Shown: piece after piece, positions 27,094 to 35,612 of the stretch
Layout: every line of letters starts with the position of its first letter
How positions within the stretch are numbered: the stretch's first letter is position 1
Assembly (NCBI RefSeq): GCF_041537905.1
Contig: NZ_JBGRUO010000005.1
Span: forward strand, 232,311 to 296,310
Direction of reading: 5' to 3'
Source of the DNA: Ruegeria_C sp041537905
GTDB taxonomy: Bacteria; Pseudomonadota; Alphaproteobacteria; Rhodobacterales; Rhodobacteraceae
DNA: 64,000 bases
Notes under the pieces: model-generated
Databases searched by the model: none
Told to the model about the DNA's origin: nothing
Seen by the model: only the letters and a program-made list of their open reading frames with translations
Position numbers and translations under genes: made by a program

Positions 27094-28107
27094 ATGCGCA
27101 ATTATCTGACCGGGACGGCTGTTGCCGCCCTGACCCTTGCCTTTGCAGGCGAAGCTCTGGCCACCGAGTGGAATGTCTCGCTATGGGGCAAACGACGGGC
27201 CTTTACCGAACATGTCGAGAAGCTGGCCGAGCTGGTCAATGAAAAGACCGGCGGAGAGTTCACCCTGAATATCAGCTATGGCGGGCTTTCGAAGAACCGC
27301 GAGAACCTGGACGGGATCGAGATCGGCGCCTTCGAGATGGCGCAGTTCTGCGCCGGCTACCACCGCGACAAGAACCCGTCGATCACGGTACTGGAACTGC
27401 CGTTTCTGGGCGTGAACTCGCTGGAGCAAGAGATCGATCTGTCGATGGCGGTCTATCAGCACCCCGCCACGGTCGAGGATCTGGCGCGTTGGAACGCCAC
27501 ACTGCTGATGCCCTCGCCGCTGCCGCAATACAATCTGGTCGGCGTGGGTGACGCGCCCAGCTCAGTATCGGACTTCGAAGGGCTGAACGTGCGCGCCACC
27601 GGTGGTATCGGTGCCGCGATGGAGACCGTGGGCGCGGTGCCGACCTCGATGTCAGCCACCGAAGTGCGTCAGGCGATGGATAGCGGCGTGGTCAAGGCTG
27701 TGGCCTTCGCCCCTCACGCGCATATGTCCTTTGGTACCATCGAAAACGGCACGTGGTGGACCACCAATCTCAACCCCGGCACGGTGAACTGCCCGGTCGT
27801 GGTGAACACCGACGCGCTGAACGACCTGTCCGATGAGCATCGCGAAGCGCTGCTGGGCTCGGTCGAGGAATCGCTGACTCATTACGTGGACAACTACAAC
27901 AACAACACAATGAGCGCCTGGGGTCCCGCCATGGAAGAGCGCGGCATCACGCAGGTGACGTTCTCGGATGACGAGATCGCCGCCTTCAAAGAAGCCGCCG
28001 CTGCCCCGGCTGCCGCTGCCTGGATCGAAGAGAACAGTGCCCGCGGTCTGCCAGCGCAGGAGCTTTATGACCTCGTGACCGGCATGATCGCCGAGGGCAA
28101 CAGCTAA
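27094..28107 (+). CDS. TRAP transporter substrate-binding protein (DctP type)
   Basis: 337 residues. The N-terminus RNYLTGTAVAALTLAFAGEALA is a signal peptide with cleavage near ALA-TEW. The DctP fold shows ELPFLGVNSLEQE and LNVRATGGIGAAMETVGAVPTSM, which includes the Arg that usually contacts the substrate carboxylate. GGGAGGAA lies upstream of the ATG. It binds an organic acid or sugar acid in the periplasm for the DctQ/DctM permease downstream. The lyase neighbour suggests uronate products. Confidence 0.92.
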   Translation: MRNYLTGTAVAALTLAFAGEALATEWNVSLWGKRRAFTEHVEKLAELVNEKTGGEFTLNISYGGLSKNRENLDGIEIGAFEMAQFCAGYHRDKNPSITVLELPFLGVNSLEQEIDLSMAVYQHPATVEDLARWNATLLMPSPLPQYNLVGVGDAPSSVSDFEGLNVRATGGIGAAMETVGAVPTSMSATEVRQAMDSGVVKAVAFAPHAHMSFGTIENGTWWTTNLNPGTVNCPVVVNTDALNDLSDEHREALLGSVEESLTHYVDNYNNNTMSAWGPAMEERGITQVTFSDDEIAAFKEAAAAPAAAAWIEENSARGLPAQELYDLVTGMIAEGNS

Positions 28108-28114
28108 GGCATTT

Positions 28115-28141
28115 GCCCCGCGCCCGGATATGGCGCGGGGC
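28115..28141 (+). promoter_or_regulatory. Strong stem-loop between TRAP binding protein and small permease genes
   Basis: GCCCCGCGCC and GGCGCGGGGC form a perfect 10-bp GC-rich stem with a 7-nt loop in the 76-nt gap after the binding-protein stop (28107). There is no T-run. By position it probably stabilises the upstream mRNA or causes partial termination, so that binding protein exceeds permease. Confidence 0.65.
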
Positions 28142-28183
28142 TACTCCAAGCCGCCACTCACACCACCGGAAGGAACGCCCGTC

Positions 28184-28816
28184 ATGGCCGGTTCGTCTCT
28201 TGTGCTTTCCGATCACAGCCTGCTCAGCCGCATCGACCAGCGCCTCTATCGTCTGGAGAAGGTGCTGGCGCTGCTGAGCGGTCTTGCCGTGTTCTCGCTG
28301 ATGCTGCTTGCGGTGGTGTCGGTGGGCGGGCGCAACCTGTTCAACCAGCCACTGCCCGGCTATGTGGACTGGATCGAACAGGCGATGCCACTGATCGCCT
28401 TCATGGGGATTTCTTACACCCAGCGCGATGGCGGTCATATCCGAATGGATATGATCGTCGGCAAGCTGCGGGGGCGTATGCATTATCTGGTCGAGTTCGT
28501 CACCACGTTGGCGATCCTGATCCTGATGGCGCTGCTGGTCTGGGGCAGCTGGGCGCATTTCTCGCGCAGCTTTGATTTCGGTGCGCCCTTGTGGAGTCGC
28601 GACAGCTCGATGGATATCGCTCTGCCGATCTGGCCCGCCAAGCTGCTGGCACCCGTGGCGTTCGGGGTGCTTTGCTTGCGGCTGGTGCTGCAGCTGATCG
28701 CCTATGGCCGGGCCTTCCGCAACAACGATCCCAAACCAGTGGCGGTGCCACTCATCGCTGATGCCGCGACGCAAGCCGCGATGGAGGCCGAGCATGTCTC
28801 GGCCCATGACAAATAG
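28184..28816 (+). CDS. TRAP transporter small permease (DctQ type)
   Basis: 210 residues from the ATG at 28184, which has GGAAGGAA upstream; an in-frame ATG 18 codons earlier lies within the hairpin. Four membrane segments fit the DctQ family: about residues 28-50 (LALLSGLAVFSLMLLAVVS), 65-80, 105-127 and 150-170. GRNLFNQPLPGYVDWIEQAMPL is the usual DctQ pattern. It forms the permease with the large subunit 10 nt downstream. Confidence 0.88.
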   Translation: MAGSSLVLSDHSLLSRIDQRLYRLEKVLALLSGLAVFSLMLLAVVSVGGRNLFNQPLPGYVDWIEQAMPLIAFMGISYTQRDGGHIRMDMIVGKLRGRMHYLVEFVTTLAILILMALLVWGSWAHFSRSFDFGAPLWSRDSSMDIALPIWPAKLLAPVAFGVLCLRLVLQLIAYGRAFRNNDPKPVAVPLIADAATQAAMEAEHVSAHDK

Positions 28817-28826
28817 GTAGCTGAGC

Positions 28827-30227
28827 ATGGAACCGATTGAAATTGGCCTGATCGTATCGGGCGGCATGCTGGTGCTGGTCGTGCTGGGAATGCGGGTGGC
28901 CTTTGCCGCGGGTCTCGCAGGGCTGGTCGGGCTGATCTGGATCTTCTGGGCCAAGTTCGGTTATGACCCCGGACGGTTTGGCAAGGCCGTCACTGTGGCG
29001 GTCAAGACCGCGGGGCAAGTGCCGCATTCCAAGATCTCGTCACAGGCGCTGTCGCTGATCCCCACCTTCATCCTGATTGGCTACCTTGCCTATTACGCAG
29101 GCCTGACCAAGGCGCTGTTCGAGGCTGCCAAACGCTGGCTGGCCTGGGTGCCGGGCGGTCTGGCCGTGTCCACAGTCTTTGCCACTGCGGGCTTTGCGGC
29201 GGTGTCCGGTGCCTCGGTTGCCACCTCTGCGGTCTTTGCCCGCATCGCCATCCCCGAGATGCTCAAGATCGGCTATGACAAGCGCTTCGCGGCGGGTGTC
29301 GTGGCGGCGGGCGGCACGCTGGCCTCGCTGATTCCGCCTTCGGCCATTCTGGTGATCTATGCGATTATCGTGGAACAGGATGTGGGCAAGCTCTTGTTGG
29401 CGGGCTTCATCCCCGGCGCGTTTTCTGCGCTGATCTACGGGCTGCTGATCATCGGTATGGCGCTGACAATCAAAGGTTTTGGCCCGCCTGTCTCGGGCTT
29501 TACCTGGCGTGAGCGGTTCGTGTCGCTACCCCCGGCTTTGCCCATTCTGTTCGTCGTCGTGACCATCATCTTCTTCGTCTACAACCCCTTTGGCGGTGAT
29601 GCCTGGGGCACGCCCACCGAGGGCGGCGCGATCGGGGCCTTTGTGGTCTTCCTGATGGCGCTCTATCGCGGCATGCGATGGGCCGAACTGAAGGACGCCC
29701 TGCTGGAAACCGCCAAGCTTAGCGTGATGATCTTCACCATCATCTGGGGCGTGCTGATCTATGTGCGCTTCCTGGGCTTTGCCGATCTGCCGGGTGCTTT
29801 TGCCGACTGGATTACCTCGCTGACCATGTCGCCAATGCTGATCCTGGTCTGCATCCTGCTGGCTTATGCGGTGTTGGGCATGTTCATGGACGCGATCGGC
29901 ATGCTGCTGTTGACCCTGCCCGTAGTCTACCCGGCGGTGATGGCTCTGAACGGCGGCGAGGCGGTGTCGGCGGCCGAAAGCACTTTTGGCATGAGCGGGC
30001 CGATGTGTGCGATCTGGTTCGGGATATTGGTGGTGAAAATGGCCGAGTTCTGCCTGATCACCCCGCCCATTGGCCTCAACTGTTTCGTGGTGGCCGGCGT
30101 GCGCGACGACCTGAGCGTGCAGGATGTTTTCAAGGGCGTGACCCCCTTCTTCATCGCTGATGCGATCACTATCGCCTTGCTGGTGTCCTTCCCGGCCATT
30201 GTGCTGTGGCTGCCCAGTCAAGTGTGA
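28827..30227 (+). CDS. TRAP transporter large permease (DctM type)
   Basis: 466 residues with about twelve hydrophobic segments, starting near residue 7 (GLIVSGGMLVLVVLGMRVAF). Family motifs include AAGGTLASLIPPSAILVIYA and GMFMDAIGMLLLTLPVVYP. It is the sodium- or proton-driven transport subunit of the tripartite transporter and the last gene of the operon. Confidence 0.92.
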   Translation: MEPIEIGLIVSGGMLVLVVLGMRVAFAAGLAGLVGLIWIFWAKFGYDPGRFGKAVTVAVKTAGQVPHSKISSQALSLIPTFILIGYLAYYAGLTKALFEAAKRWLAWVPGGLAVSTVFATAGFAAVSGASVATSAVFARIAIPEMLKIGYDKRFAAGVVAAGGTLASLIPPSAILVIYAIIVEQDVGKLLLAGFIPGAFSALIYGLLIIGMALTIKGFGPPVSGFTWRERFVSLPPALPILFVVVTIIFFVYNPFGGDAWGTPTEGGAIGAFVVFLMALYRGMRWAELKDALLETAKLSVMIFTIIWGVLIYVRFLGFADLPGAFADWITSLTMSPMLILVCILLAYAVLGMFMDAIGMLLLTLPVVYPAVMALNGGEAVSAAESTFGMSGPMCAIWFGILVVKMAEFCLITPPIGLNCFVVAGVRDDLSVQDVFKGVTPFFIADAITIALLVSFPAIVLWLPSQV

Positions 30228-30634
30228 GAAGAAACAGGATCTTTTTGGGTCAGGTTGAATAGGTGCAAATCCGATATGCGGACTTTCGCCACATCGGTAT
30301 CGAGAACTGGATTCAGCCGCTCGCGACATGCTCGGCATGTGTTAATTGATTGATAGCGTTTCGTCCGCAAGAGAATTCGACATCCCATGATACTTATTTC
30401 ATGTGTGATGACATCCAAGCTGCCTGCAGCAAGTCTGAAGGACTGTGTTGAGTATTCCGAACCGGCCGATGAAGAGTGGAGTATCCTGTCGGCTTTCGGT
30501 CTGCCTGTTGGAGGAAAGGTGGGGTTCCATCAGCGGTGCCATGAACGCCCTTAGGCGCCACGCAAACATAGCACGGCACATTCAGAACCGACCTTCCCCA
30601 ATTGGCTTGCGGTTTGAGGCCAAGCCGAAAACCC
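30228..30634. other. Gap without supported gene between TRAP operon and T6SS island
   Basis: Only short open frames occur here, and none has a ribosome site plus a plausible protein. Base composition drops relative to the TRAP genes, which fits a junction between unrelated blocks. No RNA gene, insertion sequence end or attachment site is recognisable. Confidence 0.5.
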
Positions 30635-31177
30635 CTAGAATTTGCCGCCTATGCCAAGACCAAAGAAAAACTGTAACTTGCCCTTCTCGATGCTTTTCCA
30701 AGGGTCGACGCCTATGAATATCGGGATGTTCAGTTCCACCTTGTCCTTGGTCAAGACCTTGACCTTGACTTCTTTGTACAGTGCGGCCCCCTTGGGCTTC
30801 GGTAATTTCAGCGGCTTTTCCGGTTTAACGACCGTGTCCTTTTTCGCTTTCTCCAAATCATCTCGGAAACCGTCTAATTTCAGCTTTTGGGCTTTGGCGG
30901 GATCCTTCTTGATCACTGCCTCGGCCTTCTTCTTCTCCTTTTCTACACTTTTCTTTACGACGGTTTGAAGGTTCTTGGTGAGATCCTTGCCGAGCTTTCC
31001 AATCTCGGCGCAGATCGTCTCCTCAACAATTTTTTCGGTGAACTTCGCGCGCGGTAGCGACTTCGCGCGCTTCTCAATTTTTTTTGATGCCTCTTTGCAG
31101 GCTGCTTCAAGACGTTTCGTCCAAGGCAAAGCAATGATTGTCGGCAGCAAGGCAGGAATCACAGTAGCCGGTAACAT
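30635..31177 (-). CDS. Small Lys-rich protein at the T6SS edge, unknown function
   Basis: 180 residues with GGGAAGG upstream of the ATG. Residues ~20-125 are extremely Lys-rich and probably helical (KRLEAACKEASKKIEKRAK, VEKEKKKAEAVIKKD). The C-terminal ~50 residues are beta-like with aromatic and glycine residues (VELNIPIFIGVDPWKSIEKG, LQFFFGLGIGGKF). No family is recognised. It is on the T6SS strand after tssK, where tssL would be expected, and shares the high-Lys, helical style of the two larger proteins at 43580-46912. A cargo or accessory role in secretion is inference. Confidence 0.65.
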   Translation of the reverse strand: MLPATVIPALLPTIIALPWTKRLEAACKEASKKIEKRAKSLPRAKFTEKIVEETICAEIGKLGKDLTKNLQTVVKKSVEKEKKKAEAVIKKDPAKAQKLKLDGFRDDLEKAKKDTVVKPEKPLKLPKPKGAALYKEVKVKVLTKDKVELNIPIFIGVDPWKSIEKGKLQFFFGLGIGGKF

Positions 31178-31834
31178 AGGTTCGACCTTCCCAGGCTAAA
31201 TGAGCATCGTAGAATTTACAAGCAGTGTCTGTCAAGGAATGCCCCGTGAAGCCATGCGGCCCGACCTGCTCTCGCTTGAGGGGAGCACTGACCGCACGCG
31301 TTCTTTTCAGAACGAAGAATTTGACCCTCTGGCGTCATCGAGCGATCCTTCCGCCAATCTGCGGGCCGCCTGGGGAATGTCGATCATGCGATTTATGAAA
31401 GCGTACATTGTGCATGCGGTTATCCAGTGCAAATCCTCGGCCAACATTCCTGCGTAGTAGTTCCAATGGCTGTCCCGCGCCGACTCGTTCTTGAAGGCGA
31501 TGACGCGTGCATGTCCTGCTCTGGCTGGCGGGCCGGGAGCGCGTGCATACAGTATTCGGCCTGCGTCCAGAACCGATCAATTTGGATAGCAAATCCAATG
31601 TCCACTCGTCTGCGCTGTCGTCATTGGCCTACCGGTCACGTTACTTCGGATGTGACCAATCGATTTGGCTTCGCCATTTGCAGGAGTGAAACCGTCGCTT
31701 CAGAAAACGAATTCTTACTGAACGGTTGCATTGCGCAAGTTTCAGTCAACCAAACACGGCGGAGCATTCGGTATTAAGGGCCCGAAGCTGCCTTTCGAAG
31801 CTGTGGTCGATCCTTGCGGTTTTGACGTGCAGAA
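31178..31834. other. Degenerate region downstream of tssK
   Basis: This 657-nt stretch follows tssK in the transcription direction, where imp-type loci carry tssL. It holds no intact gene. It contains the frameshifted remnant at 31307-31605 and a 30-codon frame directly after the tssK stop (about 31743-31834, minus). No TssL or TssM-like segment is seen. The composition is more AT-rich than the flanking T6SS genes. Confidence 0.55.
31307..31605 (-). pseudogene. Frameshifted gene remnant, unknown family
   Basis: Two adjacent minus-strand frames read like one broken protein. The first, from a GTG at 31605, contains DIGFAIQIDRFWTQAEYCMH. After a shift near 31505 another frame, without its own start codon, continues with RVIAFKNESARDSHWNYY, then DLHWITACTMYAFINRM and DIPQAARRLAEGSLDDA, and stops at 31307. 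Amino-acid composition is protein-like across the join but not within either single frame. I do not recognise the family. A true frameshift, or two unrelated short frames, remain possible. Confidence 0.45.
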
Positions 31835-33175
31835 TCACTGATTGCGGATCGCCCAGAGCTCCATCTTCAGCCCCGGATACTGGCCAGAGACATGCACAGC
31901 GATGCCGCCCGAGGTGGTCATCTTGTTCCAATAGGGGCTGGCCGCGTCCAGCTCGAAATAGACGACACCCGCGTGATAGGGGATCTGGCGCGGGGCGACC
32001 GGCAGCGGGCGCAGGGTGATGCCCGGCAGGGCCGAGTTGACCAGTTGGCGGATTTCCTCGACCGGGCCGGTCTTGGCCTGACCGGCGAAATGGCGGCGGA
32101 TATCCTCGGCGGGGATATCGGCATTGACCGCCAGCACAAAGCCCGCATTGCCCACCAGCTTGCGGTCGGCGATGACACCGACGCTGATGCCGTATTTGCG
32201 CGCCTCCAGCGGGATCGACACGGCGGTCTGTTCCAGCACCGAGCTCAGATATTGACGCAGCACCCGGATCACCGGCGCAAAGCTGTCGGTCAGGTTGTCA
32301 TGCTCATAGGCCGGGAATTGCGGCGCGGCCTTGTCGGCGCTCATGAAGGTTGCCAACTCTCCTGCAAGTCCAGCGCAGACCCGGTAGGCATGTTCGGGAT
32401 GCACATTCTCGATATGTGCGAAATGGCGCACCAGAGGCAGGTTGCGGTTGATCACCATCAGCAGCAGGAAATCGGAAATCTCCGCCGCCCCCTTGGCCGG
32501 CCCCCCTTCGGACAATCGCCCGGCAAGCGCCTGCATCCGATGCGACAGCATACCTTCAAGCTCGTTCAGGAAGCCAGACAGCGGCGGCGCCGCGCGCACG
32601 TCCAGCGCCGAGGGGATAAATCCGCGATCCAGCACGATTTCCTTGTCAGGGCGCACCTCGATGATCTTGGCGATGGGGATGGCCAGTCGGTCAGCCAGAT
32701 CATCCACCTCCAGTGCAAATTGCAGCCGCAACTTGCCGACACCCAAAGTCACCGGCTTTTTCTGCTGGCTCATCACATCTGTGATCTCCAGTTCGGCCGG
32801 GCGCAACCGGCTCAGCGATTGTTCCGCGCCGGTCAGGTCGACCTCTGCCGCACCCTGGCGGCGTTGCGGCACGGTCAGATAGACCACGCAATCCTTGATC
32901 GTTTCGGGCACTTCCAGCGCGGGCGGGTGGTCATCCGATTGCGGCACCCGGAACACGGTGCCGTCATGAGTCAGCCCGGCGCAGGATTTCAGCGCGAACT
33001 GCCCGACCTTCAGAACCTCGTCATCGATCTCAAGCGCGCTCACGCCCCAGGCATAGGGCGTCACGCGGCGCGCCAGCCCTGAAACCAGCGCTTCGCCGTA
33101 ACGGTCGGCCTGCTGGAAGTGATGCGGTTGCAGGAACAACCCTTCCGTCCATAGCACCTTGCTGTCCCAGGACAT
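31835..33175 (-). CDS. tssK: T6SS baseplate subunit TssK
   Basis: 446 residues from the ATG at 33175, preceded by GGGAGGG; an upstream in-frame ATG would add seven residues. The N-terminus SWDSKVLWTEGLFLQPHHFQQ is diagnostic of TssK. The trimeric TssK connects the TssEFG baseplate to the membrane complex (TssJLM) in known systems. It is the last core gene of the minus-strand T6SS operon. The usual next genes (tssL, tssM) are missing here, so its membrane partner is uncertain. Confidence 0.95.
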   Translation of the reverse strand: MSWDSKVLWTEGLFLQPHHFQQADRYGEALVSGLARRVTPYAWGVSALEIDDEVLKVGQFALKSCAGLTHDGTVFRVPQSDDHPPALEVPETIKDCVVYLTVPQRRQGAAEVDLTGAEQSLSRLRPAELEITDVMSQQKKPVTLGVGKLRLQFALEVDDLADRLAIPIAKIIEVRPDKEIVLDRGFIPSALDVRAAPPLSGFLNELEGMLSHRMQALAGRLSEGGPAKGAAEISDFLLLMVINRNLPLVRHFAHIENVHPEHAYRVCAGLAGELATFMSADKAAPQFPAYEHDNLTDSFAPVIRVLRQYLSSVLEQTAVSIPLEARKYGISVGVIADRKLVGNAGFVLAVNADIPAEDIRRHFAGQAKTGPVEEIRQLVNSALPGITLRPLPVAPRQIPYHAGVVYFELDAASPYWNKMTTSGGIAVHVSGQYPGLKMELWAIRNQ

Positions 33176-33215
33176 GCCCTGCCCTCCCTTATTCACGCGC
33201 CGCTTGGTTGCGGCG

Positions 33216-34682
33216 TTATTTCAGTTTTTCCAGCTGTTCCTTGTAGGCGCGCGCAAATTCGCGGCTGAAGAGGTCGTGGAATTCGTTTTCCGCCTGATCC
33301 GAAATCTCGGCATACATCTTTTCATAGACTTCCCAATAGCGCGCCTTCTTGCCCCGAAAGAGCGAGCCAAGCGCACCCGAGGTCTCGATCTTGCCCGCCA
33401 CCTGTTCAGGGTCCAGTCGGGACAGCACGCCTTTCAGCGCCGCCTCCATACCGGTGATCATCGCCACCTGATGCGCCTTGATGTCATCCAGCGCCTCTTT
33501 GGTGGCTTCCTCGGACCCCAGATACCCGCGCACGCGTGGTTTCACCATCGCTTCGATGGCCTGTTCCGGACTGATCGAAAATTTAAGCGGGTTGTTGCCC
33601 CCTGCCCCGATCATGGTCTGGTCGATACGGAACTCGGACTTGATTGAGGTGCGCGTCATCAGGATTTCACGCAGACCCGAGATCATCGCCCGCAGCACCC
33701 GACCCATCCGACCCATCGTGGCGGGCAGATCGGCATCGTCGATCTGGACGTCATCCAGTTCCAGCGCCTCAAGGAAGGCCCGCGCAGCAGAGTTGTCACC
33801 AGCAGCTGCAGGTGGTGCTGCCGGAGCGGGTTTTGCGTCCGGTGGCACTACGGGCGGCGTACGCTCGGGTTGCGCGGGTGGTGAAGGTGGCAGAACAGTC
33901 TGTTCTTCCGAGGGCGGCAGCGGCGCTGGCGGCTGTTGCGCGCCCGGTGTCGGCTTGGCAACAGGTGCGGGCTTGGGCGGTTCGGGCTCAGACGGGCTGA
34001 GCAGGTCATCATCCCAGTCATCAGGTATGAACGATCCCCCGCCCGAGGACGGGGCTGCGAAGGCATCTGTTGGGGACGGGTTGTGCATGGCATCGCTGGC
34101 ACCTTCGCCTTCCATCCCGTCGCTGGGTTTCTGGAAGAAGGGGTCGTCATCCTCCATCGGCGGTAGCAGATCGTCGATCGGATCGGGGATGTCGATCTGT
34201 CCCGGTCCCTTCGGCGTCTCATCACCCAGCAGGTCATCCAGGAAATCGCCGCCCGGCGGGGCATCATCCAGCAGCGCCAGCGGATCGGGCGCGTTGCCGG
34301 CCACGCCATGGCTGACACCGCCCTGCGCCGCTGGGGCCGGGATCATCTGTTCGAAACTGGGCAGATCGGCACCGATCTCTACTACCATCTCATAGCCGCC
34401 CGCGATCAGAACATCGCCATTGCTGAGCGGCGTCGGCGTGCGGCCCAGCGGGATCTTGGAGTAGTTCAGGAACGTGCCGTTGGTCGACAGGTCGACCACC
34501 ACCACGCTGCCTGCGTGATCCTCGATCGCGAAGTGGCTTTTCGACAGGGTCTTGTCAGGATCGGGTAGCACCAGGTCATTCGCCGGGCCACGCCCAACGG
34601 TCAAAGAGCCGCCCTGCATTGAGACGGGGCGGCCATCACCGGGCACCATCCCGGTGGTTTGGAATTTGAGCGTTACGCCCAT
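33216..34682 (-). CDS. tagH: T6SS-associated FHA-domain protein (TagH/ImpI type)
   Basis: 488 residues. Residues ~20-95 are an FHA phosphothreonine-binding domain: LTVGRGPANDLVLPDP, LSKSHFAIE, and DLSTNGTFLNY. A Pro/Asp-rich linker (~110-305) contains FLDDLLGDE, IDDLLPP and DWDDDLL. Residues ~310-488 match the T6SS FHA C-terminal domain (ARAFLEALELDDVQIDD ... FSREFARAYKEQLEK). In known systems FHA proteins are phosphorylated or recruited by the PpkA kinase to control assembly; no kinase or phosphatase gene is in this window. A ribosome site lies in the end of the PAAR gene. Confidence 0.92.
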   Translation of the reverse strand: MGVTLKFQTTGMVPGDGRPVSMQGGSLTVGRGPANDLVLPDPDKTLSKSHFAIEDHAGSVVVVDLSTNGTFLNYSKIPLGRTPTPLSNGDVLIAGGYEMVVEIGADLPSFEQMIPAPAAQGGVSHGVAGNAPDPLALLDDAPPGGDFLDDLLGDETPKGPGQIDIPDPIDDLLPPMEDDDPFFQKPSDGMEGEGASDAMHNPSPTDAFAAPSSGGGSFIPDDWDDDLLSPSEPEPPKPAPVAKPTPGAQQPPAPLPPSEEQTVLPPSPPAQPERTPPVVPPDAKPAPAAPPAAAGDNSAARAFLEALELDDVQIDDADLPATMGRMGRVLRAMISGLREILMTRTSIKSEFRIDQTMIGAGGNNPLKFSISPEQAIEAMVKPRVRGYLGSEEATKEALDDIKAHQVAMITGMEAALKGVLSRLDPEQVAGKIETSGALGSLFRGKKARYWEVYEKMYAEISDQAENEFHDLFSREFARAYKEQLEKLK

Positions 34683-34692
34683 GTGTCTTTCT

Positions 34693-34995
34693 TCATCCTC
34701 CGGTCAGAACCGTAACCTCGCCCTTGATGATCGCGCCGCCGCAAGCGCCGAGATCGCCGATCCGGGCGGCCGGCAGTTTCTGGATCAGAACCGTCATCGA
34801 CCCTTTCACGATCGGGTGCGGCGAGGGCGCCGCCGCATGCATGTCGGTCACCCGCGCCGCTGGCATCTTTGCCACCAGTACCGTCGGACAGCAGGGCGGG
34901 ATGATCGGCATCGGGGCAGGCACCGGAGGCACCGTCGGCGCAGGCACGTTGCACTGATGCATGTCGGTCACTCTGGCCTGTGGCATTCCCGGCAT
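34693..34995 (-). CDS. PAAR-domain spike tip protein
   Basis: 100 residues of PAAR repeats: MPQARVTDMHQC, MPAARVTDMHAA and LPAARIGDLGACGG, with VLVAKMPAA and VLIQKLPAA strands. PAAR proteins form the conical tip on the VgrG trimer. It has no extra effector domain and a short Pro-rich insert (residues ~18-38). It sits between the small unknown protein (2-nt gap) and the FHA gene in the T6SS operon. Confidence 0.95.
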   Translation of the reverse strand: MPGMPQARVTDMHQCNVPAPTVPPVPAPMPIIPPCCPTVLVAKMPAARVTDMHAAAPSPHPIVKGSMTVLIQKLPAARIGDLGACGGAIIKGEVTVLTGG

Positions 34996-34997
34996 GT

Positions 34998-35612
34998 TCA
35001 GCCCTCCTCTTCGGCTTCGGCCTTGACCTGTCCGTTGCCGCCGCGGGCGATATCCACGGCGCGGTCGACAAGTTCCTGAGTATAGGCTTCAAAATCGCCT
35101 TCATACGCGTCCAATGCAATCACATTTACCGCAAAGGCCATCACTTCCGAGCCACCGGGCGGCGCCGGGTGCTCGTCCAGATCGCCCGGCCCCAGCGAGC
35201 CTTCGGCATAGATCGCGCTCAGGGCGCATTTGACGGTTTCGTCGTCCGGCTCGGCCATGTCAATCGCCTGCATCAGCTTTTCGCGATTTTCGGGGCTTGG
35301 GCGAAACACCCATGCCTCGGCAGCCTCAAGCGAGGGCGTGTTGTTGTCAGGTGCCGGGCCCACGAAATCTCGCGCCGCCAGACAGGCCCACCAAACCCGT
35401 TCGCGCGGCGGCAGCGCTATCGACAAGACGCGCAGCATGTCGATGGGCTTGCCCTTGGCGTCCAGCTCGGCCAGCACAGCATCAGTGGGCGCGCTGGCAG
35501 GCGCATCCAGTTTCAGGCTGAGCTTCGTATTGACCTCGGCCAGCATCCGCGCAGTGGGGAGCGCCGGAATTTTCGTCATTTTTTCAAAACGTTCTGTCAT
35601 GACGGCCCCCAT
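34998..35612 (-). CDS. T6SS-operon protein of unknown function between VgrG and PAAR
   Basis: 204 residues, rich in Ala, Asp and Glu. Helical segments include VLSIALPPRERVWWACLAARDF and SENREKL-like stretches (residues ~70-130), and the C-terminus is acidic (KAEAEEEG). Its start overlaps the vgrG stop as TGATG, which indicates translational coupling. Similar-sized genes often sit between vgrG and paar in T6SS loci, so an adaptor that helps load VgrG/PAAR is a reasonable inference. No catalytic motif is evident. Confidence 0.8.
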   Translation of the reverse strand: MGAVMTERFEKMTKIPALPTARMLAEVNTKLSLKLDAPASAPTDAVLAELDAKGKPIDMLRVLSIALPPRERVWWACLAARDFVGPAPDNNTPSLEAAEAWVFRPSPENREKLMQAIDMAEPDDETVKCALSAIYAEGSLGPGDLDEHPAPPGGSEVMAFAVNVIALDAYEGDFEAYTQELVDRAVDIARGGNGQVKAEAEEEG

